Positions 40,069-51,904 of a stretch of DNA of 64,000 nucleotides are shown piece after piece (position 1 is the first letter of the stretch; the number at the start of each line of letters is the position of its first letter). The translations under genes and the position numbers were made by a program. Under the pieces are notes generated by a model. The model ran no database searches. It was given only the letters and a program-made list of their open reading frames with translations, and had not been told where the DNA came from. This DNA is from Prinia subflava (taxonomy: Eukaryota > Chordata > Aves > Passeriformes > Cisticolidae). The stretch lies in contig NC_086247.1 in the NCBI RefSeq assembly GCF_021018805.1, positions 91,248,140-91,312,139 of the forward strand. The letters are read 5' to 3'.

Positions 40069-41600
40069 GGATGGAAATGAATTGACTTCTACTTCCAGAG
40101 GAATGAATGGCTTTTTACACAGAAGACCAGAGGACTAAATTAAGCTCCTTTGAAGAGTGAGCTTGATTGGATTAGATGTCGTGATGGCAGGGAACCTTTC
40201 CTGCTGACATGTGCCACTACACAGTCTTAAAACACCATGGTGATGATAATATTTTATGGTAGTGGAAAGGGAAGGGAAACAGTTTTGTACTCTTAAAAAA
40301 TAAGATCACAAGGTCTCAAAGGAACTGACATCACCTATCTGTGGTTAATATAACTATTAAGTTATGAAAAGGGACTGATGTTACATTAATAGAGATTTTC
40401 CCATTTATTTTCTTTCATTTTCTGCTATGTATTAGTAGAAATCAGATGCTTTGCCTAAGAAAAAACAAAGTGCCACAGCTGGTAAAGTTATTTACAATTT
40501 AAATCAGGCAAGCCCCAGTGAGCTGAAGTAAAGGACAACCCTGCCATTATTCCCCCTATCCAGAAAGCTCTCACCCCCTTCATCTTTATGATCAGGAATG
40601 TCTGGTATGCAAGCATCACTCCAGCATATCCATGCAGTTCTCTTGTGCCTGCATGTCCCAAATTGAGATTAAGGGCCCTTGTGAGGAGGGAGTTGGCTCA
40701 CAAGCATTGTCCAGACCATCACTGATTATTAGGCATTTGCCAAGTGCAGCTATGTGCCTTTCCACAGGTAGGAAAAGTGAATCTGCAGCCTTCAAGCATC
40801 TTCAGTTAGCAAACATACTACATGCAGTCTGTCAAACACACAGCAGTGCTCAGACTCTGTCTTCAGAGGTGAGCCTTATGCTCAGCAGGGATGAGCAGGA
40901 AAGCTGTAAATATAAACAGCCTGATTAGTGGCAGCAGCCACTTGGAACAAAAGAGCAGCTTTCCTGTTAACCCTTCTGCACTTAATCACAGTCCCCTCGG
41001 TGGCTTATTTTCTGCTTTGAGAGAGAAGCTGAACTTTGCTGGCTACCATGGGAGAGATTTGGAACTGGGGCCCTGCCCCTGGGAGAAAGAGGAGGGTGGG
41101 GAGGGAGGAGTACATCCACCAAGCTTGCTTACTAAGTAAGCTGAGCTGTTAACCATGCTGGCCAAGCCAAAATTTCTCCTTATGCAATTACTTTTTAGCG
41201 ATGCCTGTAAATAAGCCCTCTAGCCAAACGTGTTATCTTTATAAAGTGTGGAGAAGGAAAGAAGCTCTTGCTTGAAAGAGATTAGAAAGGACAACAGTAC
41301 ACACTGGCACATCAGCAAAGTAAGGAAGCTGAGTGAGGCAAAGCCTTGAGAGAGGCGGTGGAATTGTGTTTGTTAAAACATATGGAGGTAAGCTCAGCAC
41401 AAATCTTGGATCTGTCTGCTGTCTGTCTACTGAAGTCATCAGGAAGATTCACGTTAAGTTGAGCAGGTTTCATCAGTTCCTGCAGAAGGTAGAAACAAGT
41501 GCTGAAGGTGCTAATTAAGGTGCAAAATAAGACTTAAGATCTTTTATTTAGAAAACAAAACACTCCATCATTTCTCCTCCCAGTTCTCTCCAGTCTGAAG

Positions 41601-41696
41601 AAAACATACCAAAAATAATAATCACATAACTACCACCATCAAAATTAAAAACATACCAAAAATAATAATCTTGTAACTAACACCACCACCAAAATT
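41601..41696. repeat. Diverged tandem duplication of about 46-49 bp
   Basis: Two adjacent units (41601-41646 and 41648-41696) each start AAAACATACCAAAAATAATA and end with a CACCA-rich stretch followed by AAAATT. They differ by a few substitutions and small indels in the second half. This is an intergenic local duplication with no other sign of function. Confidence 0.85.
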
Positions 41697-44600
41697 ATCA
41701 GCAACAGATCATACTCTCATTTTTTTATTGAAGACTGCCAAAGAGTGCAACCACTGGGAATCCTTTATTGTCATGTCACTTCAAGTTTTGTCTTCTTTAA
41801 CACAAGAGGCTTGCAGTTCTGCAGGTAAAAATATAAATTGAGGAACAGATGGCCTATGGAAGCTTCCAACCTTCTTGTAGGTTGTCTACATCAGCATTTG
41901 ATAGGAAAACCCAGACCAGTTATAGCAGTCATCCACAAAATCCAATACAGGGTCATGGTCACTGGGACCAGCCTGCTGCTGTTGCAGAGGACTGAAAACC
42001 CCCCAACAAATCAGTCACTTGCAAGTTACTGACTTCTGATTTAAATTTCCCCACAGTCACTATTACAAATGGAGCTGCACAGGAGGAGCTGGGGTAGAAG
42101 GATTCTTAAAACTGTTAGTCCACACATAGTTTGAATTGTACAGTCCTTCACCCTCTTCTCTCCTGTAATAAAGCTTGCATTGCCTGTCTCCCAAAGGCAT
42201 TCCCTGAATGACTTAGGTCCTTTCCCACCATTCATATTGTGATCTGAGGTTTCCTCCCTTTAATCTGACAGCAAAGATGAAAGGCTGTTTTAGAAAAGAA
42301 ACACAGCAAAACCAAAACATGGACAGAACCTCAGGGGGAATTAACCTTTCTTCTGAAAGCAAAGTGGTGAGGACACACATATACACCACAGTTTGACTAA
42401 ATAGCAAACTAATGAGAAATACAGTCCTGGAATGGACCAAACCAGCTGGGAAGAATGGGTAAGGGTTGCACAGAAGTCACAAATAGGAGCAATGTGGTTG
42501 AAATTCAGAAATCAAAACCTTAGCCTTATCAAGAACACTGACTTGAGGTTTAAGTCAAGTCAAACAAAAGGGTGAAAGTCCATGGCTTGATATAGATGTC
42601 TGACAATAATTCAGTTGCGTGGCTTTTATTTCTCCAGTGAGAGAGATACAAGAAAGACAAGATTTACTTCTGCCTCTAAGGTACACTTTTCTATGTGGTT
42701 GGGTTTGTTTTGTTTTGTTTTGATCTCAGTAACACTGACACAGTGGAAATATGTGCATTATAGTATCAGCTGCATTTTAATGATAACACCATCCAAGTAC
42801 TGAAGAGCTTTATGAACATCACAAAATAAATTACAGAAAGCTCTAATGCTGGGCCTGGGGTAACTTCAATTTCACTTTGCCATACTAGAGAAGAAATAGT
42901 GCTCTTTTCACTTGGTCTTTAAAAGGCAGCAATTCTTGTTACAAATTCTTGCAAAATAAAACTAAAAGCGGCTAACTACCCTGCAGCCTTAGAAATTTTT
43001 CACGGAGTCTTCTTGAGACCAGAACCTACAGTGTCATCTCTACTACAGTGTAAACACCACACATTTTCTAACCCATTGGCTAAGACTAAAAACCTCCTCT
43101 GTAGGATCTGCAAGACTTGCTCAGGTATAAGGTCTCCACTGAAGCCCAGGCCAGAGTGGGCCTTGCCCCAGCTCGCTGGCTAGTGAGCAACTGCACATGC
43201 CAAAAGGGAAGTGTGGTACCGATCCACTTGGTCCAAAGGACTGTTAGGAACCAAACAAGGGTTCAGTTTATTATGAAAGAAGAAATAAGAAAAGCTAAAC
43301 TATTACAATAAATTTCTTTCACAAAGGATTTCTGATGCTGAAAGTGATAATTGCTTATAATATATTCTAAACATGCACAGGACTTTCAGCACATAAAACC
43401 CCAAAGCAGCATTCCCAGAAATTGTCATCATAAAGTCTGCTACAAAGACTTCTTCAGGGCAAACCTCTGCACTAGCCTGAATCTCCCTGACTTCAAGCCC
43501 AGTCCTGCAGCATTTATTTATGTGGACAATTCCATTTGCACTACTCATGACTGCAGAGACAAACTACTCATGATAGAGCAAGCCTCTACTCAAACAAGTC
43601 AGTTCAAGTAATATTAGGAATAGAAAAAGACTAATACACGTACTTTAAATACTTCTGGCTCCATAATATCAAGCTGTAAGTTGAGGGGAAGTTGGCAGAG
43701 AACTCACAGAAGAGCCCTATTTCCTACCTAATTAAGGACAATGACAGATAAGGGAGCCAGGCACATCCTTTTCATATTAAAGTGATTATATATTTTTAAT
43801 ACTTAATCTGTCTGACTCTTTTTGCTAGATTTCTTATAAAGCATATTATAATGACATTATATTTCTTCTCATGGAAGTGCCTTAGTCTGCAGTAGTAAAG
43901 ATACAATTGTTCTTTGTTTCTTACTTTTAGTACAGATAAGTGGTTACTAAATACTGGTTAATAGTGGTTAAATTCCATGGTCCATATTATTCATGAAATC
44001 GTGCTAGGTGACCATCAAGTGGGGTTTGCCTTTCATTTATTTATATATAGAAAAATTCATAGTAAGGGTTACTTCCTGTGATTAAGTAGGTGTATAGTTC
44101 TTTCAAGATCATTTTTTTGTACTAGAAGTTATAAGCAAGGTTTGATAAAAAACATTTTGTCTCTTTTTTTTTTGGTTGCTTGGTTGGTTCTCTTAGTATC
44201 TTCAGAGTCTTATCAAAGTCAATTCTTTCTTTTTCTCAGCTGTAATTTTAGATCTCTAATCTTATGTCTTGCTTAAAAGTGGCTGCCCTTTAGTCATTAC
44301 AAGGCATATAGTGACATTTAAAGTATTGAAAACGTTTTACATAATCTTACAATAATAGTTTTCCAATTTAAAAAACAATATATTCCATGAAAACAGGATT
44401 TGTTGACCTCAACTCTCTGCCCATATAGTGCTCACCTGTGAACAAAGAATAAAAATTGCCTACATTAAGAGGGATCTTTAGAAAAATGCTATGTATATAT
44501 TCGTTCAATTACAGGGAGCATACCTCCCTAAAATGCCTAGTTTGCTCCAAATCTTAATTCCCCACACCCCCACACAGATTTTTGCTACAAACTAACAAAT

Positions 44601-47600
44601 AATAAAAGCTACAAGTAACTGATAGCACTCCTAATGATTGACATCTGAAAAGTGTCTAATTGTAGCTGGAAAGTCCGTTCAAATGCAGGTTACTCCTCTG
44701 GCAGGGGTAAATACTAATCAAAAGGCAATAGCCCTTACCATCTTGTCCATTTTCCAGGCTGGAATGCTTCACCTCTTAAGAATGCATTCCCTTTACTGGA
44801 ATGATGGGTGTGCTCTGTGCTCCGACTTGGTGGAGTTCACCCTCTGCTTAAGCCACTGACACCTTTCATTAATTTTTTCTCCTTTTCAGGGCTCATCTCC
44901 TCTCCTCCTTTCTATCCTCAATGTGAATGAAATTTGAGCATTTCAAAACTGAAATCACACTCTGTTGTGGAGCACACTGGAAGCAATTATCTAGGAATAC
45001 ACTGTGGTTTGGAAAAGTACTAATTTCCATGATTTGTAGGAAACACCAAAGGAATTAGTAACAAAAAGATCATCAGTATAGTGTCAAAACTTCTTCCAAA
45101 ATCAGGAAGGCACCTCCCAGACAAGAGAGTAATTAAACACAGACTCTCCCTGCTTTAATAAGGTAACCTTGTAATGGGAACTCTGAGCTCTAGCCTGAAG
45201 TCTGCCAAAGGCTTCCCTTGATTCTCAGCTCTCTTGTCAGCAGCTGCAGGGCCAAGACATTTGTACTGTGTTTGCCTCACGGAGAGACTGCAGCGCCAAG
45301 TTCAGGAATATCAGTAAATCTCTTGGAAAGCTGTAGTGAGAAAAAGGTGTAAGTGCAAGACATCATCTGCTCCCTGAGAACCTCTCTGTTATTAGAGAGC
45401 TTTGAGGCTGTCCAGGAGAGTCAGACATGTTACACAAAGGAGGCACTTTAGAGAAAGCCTGGATGTTTGTGTAACAGAATCAAAGAAGTGCTGGCTGCTC
45501 TCTGAACGATCTGTCAGCTTTCCTGAGATGTCTGAATGAAGAGTGGGGTTTAGAACTCACTTGAAATATATGTGTATTTTTGCTTTGCTCCTGTGGAGGC
45601 AAGCTGTGACTCACAGGTGACAAGTAAACGGTAAGACAAGCCTCTGAGATGAGTCAGGGAAAAAAATCCCGACACTGAAGAGAAAGAAAAGAAATTCCTC
45701 CTGTGTGGGGTGCAACAGCATTGTGATCCATGGTTCCAGGGAAGAAAGCTGCTTTTTGACCTCCCTTCCAGAACTGAAAGGTCTCCTCCTATATTCAAGG
45801 CTATCATCTTGATGGACCTGCTCTATAAAATTCCTAGTGGTTTAGGGGCTGGACATTACAGGAGATCCCCTCTTCCCCTGAAATCAGTCCATGTTAAAAA
45901 TCCTGCAGTGATGTTACATTCATGCTTTGGGAAAATACAGAGATCAAACTGATGTGCACAGCAATGCAACTGGAGGGAATGGACAGGTGCTCAAATGGAC
46001 AGTGGCCAAAATGAAATAAATTTTACACTTTTTTCACCCTTTCTCCCTTATTCAGCAATCCGAAAAATATATATATTCTTTATCTAAAATTATTTTCTTC
46101 ACAAGCAAAACAAAAAATATATATGTTACAGAACTTCATCTCAATATGCATTTCTGAAACTCCTCTGACTCCTTTAATTCCTTACCACTGTAAACATACC
46201 CTGATATATTTATATGCAACCTGAGATCAGTGCTTAAAAATAAACCAAATAGGAATTGCACTTTGTGTGTGTGTGCACAGTAGACATAGCAATCTCCACT
46301 GGTGGCTGAAGACAAGACACTAAAGAAATATTGTCCATTATATTTATTTGGTTTTAATCCAATGGCCAGAGCATGAGGTGCAGAGAGTTATGCAAAGGTG
46401 ATGGATTTAAAAAAAACAACAATAATTATCACTGAAGCAACTAGACACATTCCTGTGTTCCTTTCTAAATGGAATGGCCACCACTCTGTTCCAAAGGTAA
46501 GCACACATCTAGTTATCCCCATCCCAAGCACAACCACTCAAACCCCAAACCTAAGGAATCAGTTCAAGCATGGCCCTTCAGTATTTGCCATCCCTCTCTC
46601 AGAACACAAGATTTTGTGTTCTTTCAAAAGAAAGATTTTAGCTTTGTGACTGCATTTTCCCTTACGCACTGAAGAACAAAAATTTTTTAATACTTGGTTT
46701 CATACAGTTCATTATGGCAATTAAGTCACCTGCATCAAATTACGTAAGGCAGAATGTAATGTTCCTTTGATGCAGTGTTGTACAACACTAAGCACCAAGC
46801 TGTAGTGTAAGAGGAAAACAATTGCATTGTTCACAGAAATCTAGATTTGCTCTCAGTAGGTAGGTAAAGCAGCAACTGCAGGAGATGGCACACAGAAAAA
46901 AAAAATCTATTAGGTAGAACAAAGTCCCAAAGTTTATTTTGCTTACAAACCCAAAAATCAAGTGATTTCTAGTTACCAAAGGAGGCAGAAACAGTGGGCA
47001 ACAATGGTACTTTTTGTAAATTTTAAAATAGTATGAGTCAAAATGTTTAAAAACCAGCATTTCAACTGCTTGAAAGTTGCCTACATGGCAGTAGGTCCTA
47101 GGAAATTTGCCTGTCCATTAGTTTAGTAGCAAAAACAAGTTCCTGGCGCACATAAAGGAGAGTGAGAAGATGAAAGCTCACAACCCATGGTTCAGAGGAA
47201 GTGCTACTGTGACAAAGTATTAATTATGTATGAAAACAGCATTGATAGCATTGCATGCATTTTGACACACAGCAGTCCCTCAAAGGAAGTGTTTTCTAAT
47301 TGGTTCTATCAAAGGCAGGCATCTCCCTGGTGTCTAGAAAGGAATATATAATCCAGGGGTCTGCTTCTCTGAGTAAATTTTCTTCCTGGCCTCCCAAGTG
47401 GGCTCCTGCTCAGGGCCCTCCAGCTCATACTGCAGAACAGCCAAGAAGGATTTCTGGTTCTTCCAAAGGCACTTGCTGTTTGGCCAGGCAGTAGAGAAGG
47501 CTGAAAAGCACCAACTGTGCACACCCATATAATTTTCAATAGCAAAAAATGGCCCTACAACAACTTCTGCAGGATATCACCAAACAGAAGAAGAAACCAT

Positions 47601-49276
47601 CTACAGGGCAACTGCAATACAGAAATGGTGTAAAAGGAAACAGGTGAGGAAAAGATATGAGGAATTATCACTAAATTACTAAAATATAGGAGTAAGCAAA
47701 TCACACTTTATTGGCAGGCTACTGTTCAATGAACCTTTACAAATAGCTGCAATTAATAGACATGTTTATATAAATGTTGACATGAGACAGATTAACCATG
47801 GCTGAATTAGAGGGCTAAACTGCTCCAATTTCATGCAAGTATTTGGTAAATCACTGGTGCTGTAACACATGCAGTTATTAAATGCCCTAAAGTCAGACTG
47901 AAAGCCAGATAAAAATTTACTGATGGATTGCCTGTGAATTTGAAATTACATTAGGTAATATCAATGATTTCAATTACTAAAAAAAAAGCAATTACCCCAA
48001 AAGTTTTATTCCATTTTAACCTACTCATCTCTACCTCAGACATAATTTACAGTTATATCTAGCTTTATTTTAATGCTGAACTATCTAAGTAGTCATTCTA
48101 GCAGCAAATAAATGCCTAAAAATGCAGGAGTGACTTCTAGTGGGGGTATAAAATCCTTCTCAAAATAAGTCATACATACCATAATTTCCACTATGCAATA
48201 AGGCAAAAGGACTTGTGCCCACAGTAAAACTGTGAGAATATAATATTAGTGTGAGTAGAATAAGAGAGTATAAACTGATCTAAATCTCCCGTGTGTTCAC
48301 AATCAACAAAAGCTCGTTTGGAAGCTAGGAAAAAAATGAGGCTTACTTCTCACTAACATTTCAATTTGCAGTTGAATCCTGGAGTTTGGAGTACAAAACC
48401 ACCATATTAATGACAGAATAGGCACAGACAGGGCTGAAAATATCCTGCATGTAGCTCTGTTAGCAGTACAGCCAGCTCAAACTTGCATATGCAGGAGTAT
48501 TTGGGGTCTAAATGTGAATACTTCAAGGTGTTTTTAGGCAAAGCAGCCCACACTGTGTAACCACACACCAGATTATCTCTAGGTAAAGATACTGACTTCA
48601 GCATTTTAGAGAAAGACAAAGTGCTCCAGTGCAACCTTAATAAAGGTGGGCAGTAAACTAGAAAAGAGTGCCCCCAGAAATGCATTTTCCTGGTACAGAA
48701 AAAAAAAATCTTTGAACATGATTTCACTTCTCGTAACTCACTCATCAGTGGTACCTCCTCCATCACAATGCTTTTAGCTGGATTTATGCAACCTTGAATG
48801 GAGGCTTCCAATTCTCTTATCATTCTGTCAAGGCAATCTTCTTCCTTGTGCACAATTCCTGGAAACAGTTCTGTCAGGAGTGTATCTATACTTAATTAAT
48901 AATAGTGAAAACTATGTGCTGAGAAATGTAAATAAATGATGTGTTGATGTGTTACTTTCACAGGTGCTGGTCTTTGATTACTTGTCAAAAAGAACCCAAA
49001 CCACTTGGTTGTCAAGGCATGGCATAGTTTTGAAATGCCAAATGATTTGTTTGGTTGTTTTGTTGTTGGCTACAGGTAGCAACAGCCAGGTCCTCTCCCA
49101 CAGGTAGGCAAGAGACACGATCCAAGTTTTGCAGGAGACATGGCGTGCTGGTCAGAGAGTGATTTCACTCAAACTCCCCAAACTGCCTCATCCCCCCACT
49201 CCTACAAACTCCAGAACTCCGCATGCTTTATGGCCAGAAGCAGCTCGGGCCTGCAGCAGCAAGCACCTAAGCCCAC

Positions 49277-50434
49277 TCAGGTAGAGCTATATACTTTTAT
49301 TGAATGATCACCGCTGTCTAAAACGACGAGGGAATTGTTTGCCGTGTAAGTCAGTCCGACAGGATAAGAAAGCCCGTGGCTAATCAGAGGATTAAAGATC
49401 GGGAATTCCTCCGGTTTCCCTAAGCATATGACAGCCTGGCTACAAACATCCGTTACTACAACACGACCTTCCTTGTCAAAGGCCACAGCGGTGGCGTGTA
49501 TTCTGCAGGGGAAAACGAGGTTCACACCGAAGCTGTCCATCTGGCCGATGAGATCCATCTCCGCACTGAAGATCTTCACGCGGGTGCTGCCCTTGCTCGG
49601 TCCTCGGGCTCCCAGGTGCTCTGTTACCACGACAGCACCCGAGGTCCGGCAGACCGCAACAGCTCTGGGGCTGACAAGCCGGGACCGGATCATCTGACAC
49701 TTCTTTAATTCCCCCCTTCGGAAGTCGGCCGCCAAGCGGTACAGCGCGCCTGCCTCCGAGTCGGCCAGGATTACTTCGCTCTTGCGGGTGGCATCCAAGC
49801 CCCAGGGCAAACAGAAGCCTTCCCGGATGGCCAGGACCCCCCTTCCCTCGAAATCGAAGGCCTTCACGGAGCAGTCCCCGCCGTCGGTGACCACCACGTG
49901 CCCGTCCGCCGTGACCGTCACATCCAGCGCATACTTGATGTCGTTGCCCGCGTCCCCCCGCTCCCCGAACCGCCGCACGCAGACCCCGCTCGGCCCGAAG
50001 ACGTGGATCCTCTTCTTGCCGTCGTGCGCCACTGCCAGGCGGCCCGACTCGGGGCAGGCCGCCACCCCGGTGGGGTTCACCAGCGAGCCCCAGCCCCCCA
50101 GGCACAGCCGCAGCCCGAGCCCCGCGGGGGCCGCCGCCGCCCCTCCGCCGCTCCCGCCCAGGGCCGAGGCGAGGCGGCCGCCGGCGGGGCCCAGGAGCTC
50201 CAGCAGCTGCAGCAGCGGGCGGCAGTCGCTGGTGTCGGCGGGGCCGCAGAGCCGCCGGCAGAAGGGACACTCCAGCCTCTGGCGCTCGCCGCCGGCCAGG
50301 GCCCCCACGCAGCCCCGGCAGAGGACGTGCCCGCAGGGCAGGTTGAGCGGCCGCCGCGGCCCGTCGGGGCCGTACGGCTCGAAGCACACCCGGCACTCCA
50401 GCAGGCTCAGCTCCGCCTCGTCCTCCGCCGCCAT
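49277..50434 (-). CDS. NHLRC1: NHLRC1 (malin), RING-NHL E3 ubiquitin ligase
   Basis: Malin is a single-subunit E3 ubiquitin ligase that works with the glycogen phosphatase laforin to control glycogen metabolism proteins; human loss causes Lafora disease. The gene is one intact exon of 385 codons (human malin is 395). An N-terminal C3HC4 RING is complete, with zinc ligands C14, C17, C34, H36, C39, C42, C56 and C59. After a GC-rich linker, residues about 105-385 form the NHL beta-propeller, with repeats recognisable by phrases such as VNPTGVA, DVTVTADGHVVVTD, LPWGLDA, SPRAVAV and YPVGLTY. It ends HSIKVYSST, where human has HSIKVYKVDWG. The ATG at 50434 is chosen because the context is strong (G at -3 and +4) and the RING follows at the family's usual spacing. 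The gene is GC-rich at its 5' end and lies about 3.3 kb downstream of the TPMT stop codon in the same orientation, as in mammals. Long antisense frames across it are shadows. Confidence 0.97.
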   Translation of the reverse strand: MAAEDEAELSLLECRVCFEPYGPDGPRRPLNLPCGHVLCRGCVGALAGGERQRLECPFCRRLCGPADTSDCRPLLQLLELLGPAGGRLASALGGSGGGAAAAPAGLGLRLCLGGWGSLVNPTGVAACPESGRLAVAHDGKKRIHVFGPSGVCVRRFGERGDAGNDIKYALDVTVTADGHVVVTDGGDCSVKAFDFEGRGVLAIREGFCLPWGLDATRKSEVILADSEAGALYRLAADFRRGELKKCQMIRSRLVSPRAVAVCRTSGAVVVTEHLGARGPSKGSTRVKIFSAEMDLIGQMDSFGVNLVFPCRIHATAVAFDKEGRVVVTDVCSQAVICLGKPEEFPIFNPLISHGLSYPVGLTYTANNSLVVLDSGDHSIKVYSST

Positions 50435-50620
50435 CCCCGCCTAAGGACAGCGATCAGAGCCCCGCACCGGCCCCGGATCCCCGGGCCCAGCGGGGCGGGC
50501 GCTGAGCGCGGCTGAGGCGGCCGGCGCCCCCTGCGGGCCAGCGGGGGCGGAGCAGCGCCCGCGCCCCCTTCCCGCCGAGTGTCCCTGTGGCACCGCAGGG
50601 TGCACCCACCGCCGCTCGTG
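49560..50620. promoter_or_regulatory. NHLRC1: CpG island over the 5' half and promoter of NHLRC1
   Basis: CpG and GC content are high from about 49.6 kb to 50.6 kb, covering the RING-coding half of NHLRC1 and roughly 190 bp upstream of its start codon. It then drops abruptly at about 50.62 kb. The upstream 190 bp would hold the promoter. I see no clear TATA box there. Confidence 0.7.
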
Positions 50621-50765
50621 TATCCACCCGAACATGCAAATATCCACCAGAATATTCAATTACCCGCCAGAATGTTCTAATATCCACCACATTCTCACAG
50701 ACATCCAGCTACCAAGTCACCGTACTAGCTCTCTTTATGCCCCTACCAAAATAAGGAGATAAGCC

Positions 50766-51195
50766 ACAATTTCACAGAATCATGGACTCACTGAATGGTT
50801 TCGATTGGAATGGACCTTGAAGATTATCTAGTTCAAATCCCCCTCCCATGGGCAGGGACGACCAGGATAGACCAGGTTGCTCAAAGCCCCATCCAACCTG
50901 GTCTTGAACACTTCCAGGAATGGGGCATCCACAGCTTCTCTGGGCAACATGTTCCAGTCTCATCACCCTTGCGCTAAGGATTTTCTTCTTAATATATCAC
51001 CTAAACCTCCCCTCTGTCAGATTTCCCCTTGTCCTGTCACTACATGCCCTTGTAAAATGTCTCTCTCCAGTTCTCCTGCAGGCCCTTCAGGAAGGCTGCT
51101 CTAAGGTGTCCCCAGAACCTTCTCCAGGCTGAACAATTCCAACTCTCTCAGCCTGTCTTCATAGGATATGCACTCCATCCCTCTGAGTACCTTGA
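50766..51195 (-). mobile_element. CR1 LINE fragment (3' end)
   Basis: This is a strong match to the terminal part of avian CR1 on the minus strand. Read on the plus strand it contains the familiar reverse-complement text 'accaggttgctcaaagcccc' (50872-50891), 'ttgtcctgtcactacatgcc' (51029-51048) and 'caactctctcagcctgtc' (51139-51156). The 3' end near 50770 carries the short ATTCTGTG-like terminal repeat typical of CR1. It is 5' truncated near 51195. It lies about 330 bp upstream of the NHLRC1 start codon, so its insertion bounds how far upstream the unique NHLRC1 promoter extends. Confidence 0.92.
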
Positions 51196-51904
51196 TTTAA
51201 TTGGATTTTTCTACTGTTATGGCAAAATTTAGGAAATATTTACACTCATCACTAGTAGACACATTTCTCAGACAGGCATACAAATTTTTGTAAGGTGCAT
51301 GGACAGCATGTGCTCCTTCTGCTAGGTGCATTTACAGAGTCTCTCAGAGTAATTGCAGGGTACACATAGATCTCACACATCCTAAAATGGCTTTTTTGGT
51401 ACGTGGCATTGCTCTTGCCAGGCTGTTGCATGCCTGGGAATCCTGTGCAGGATACCACAGAGCATGTGGCAGCCTCATGCCAAGCGCCTGGCGTTTTGCA
51501 GCTATCACGTATCTGGAAGTGTGAGATAAACTTCAGAAGTTCTCATGTTGCATCCGGAAAAAACTTGAAATGAAGGAGATGCTTTAACCTGGTAGCTGCA
51601 GTACTGGCCAGGAGTGAAAAAAAACAAAACCAGCAGCTCCCAGCTTGCACTGGCCCACCAGCTACATCTCTTCTTCTCTCTGTCAACCCAACCTTGAAAC
51701 ATGTATATCTACAAGCAATACTCAGTGCTCCAATGAACTGTGAGTGTGGGGACTGCTGTGCTAAAACCAGCAGATCCATTTGTAGCTCTAGGACTATGGC
51801 ACTCTAAAAAGCCCCATGGCTTTTACTCGCCTTCTATTCTTAATCAATTAGGATACACTACATTGCAATCATACCTTTCAAAATAACCTGCAAATGGGAG
51901 ATGT

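Larger units (their letters stand above)
35481..49276. other. Intergenic region between KIF13A and NHLRC1
   Basis: About 13.8 kb lie between the KIF13A CpG island and the end of NHLRC1. I recognise a probable LTR (36797-37460), a CR1 fragment (39489-40068) and a local duplication (41601-41696). Otherwise it is AT-rich sequence with short open frames and no recognisable domain. Three open segments with plausible splice signals (37547-37670 plus, 47334-47528 minus, 48742-48858 minus) are mentioned in the findings but are not supported as genes. I know of no protein-coding gene at this position in the human block. Confidence 0.6.

Noticed and set aside
49476..50515. Long overlapping frames on both strands across NHLRC1
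   Set aside because: They are GC-rich shadows of the NHLRC1 coding exon; only the minus-strand frame beginning at 50434 has the RING and NHL motifs.
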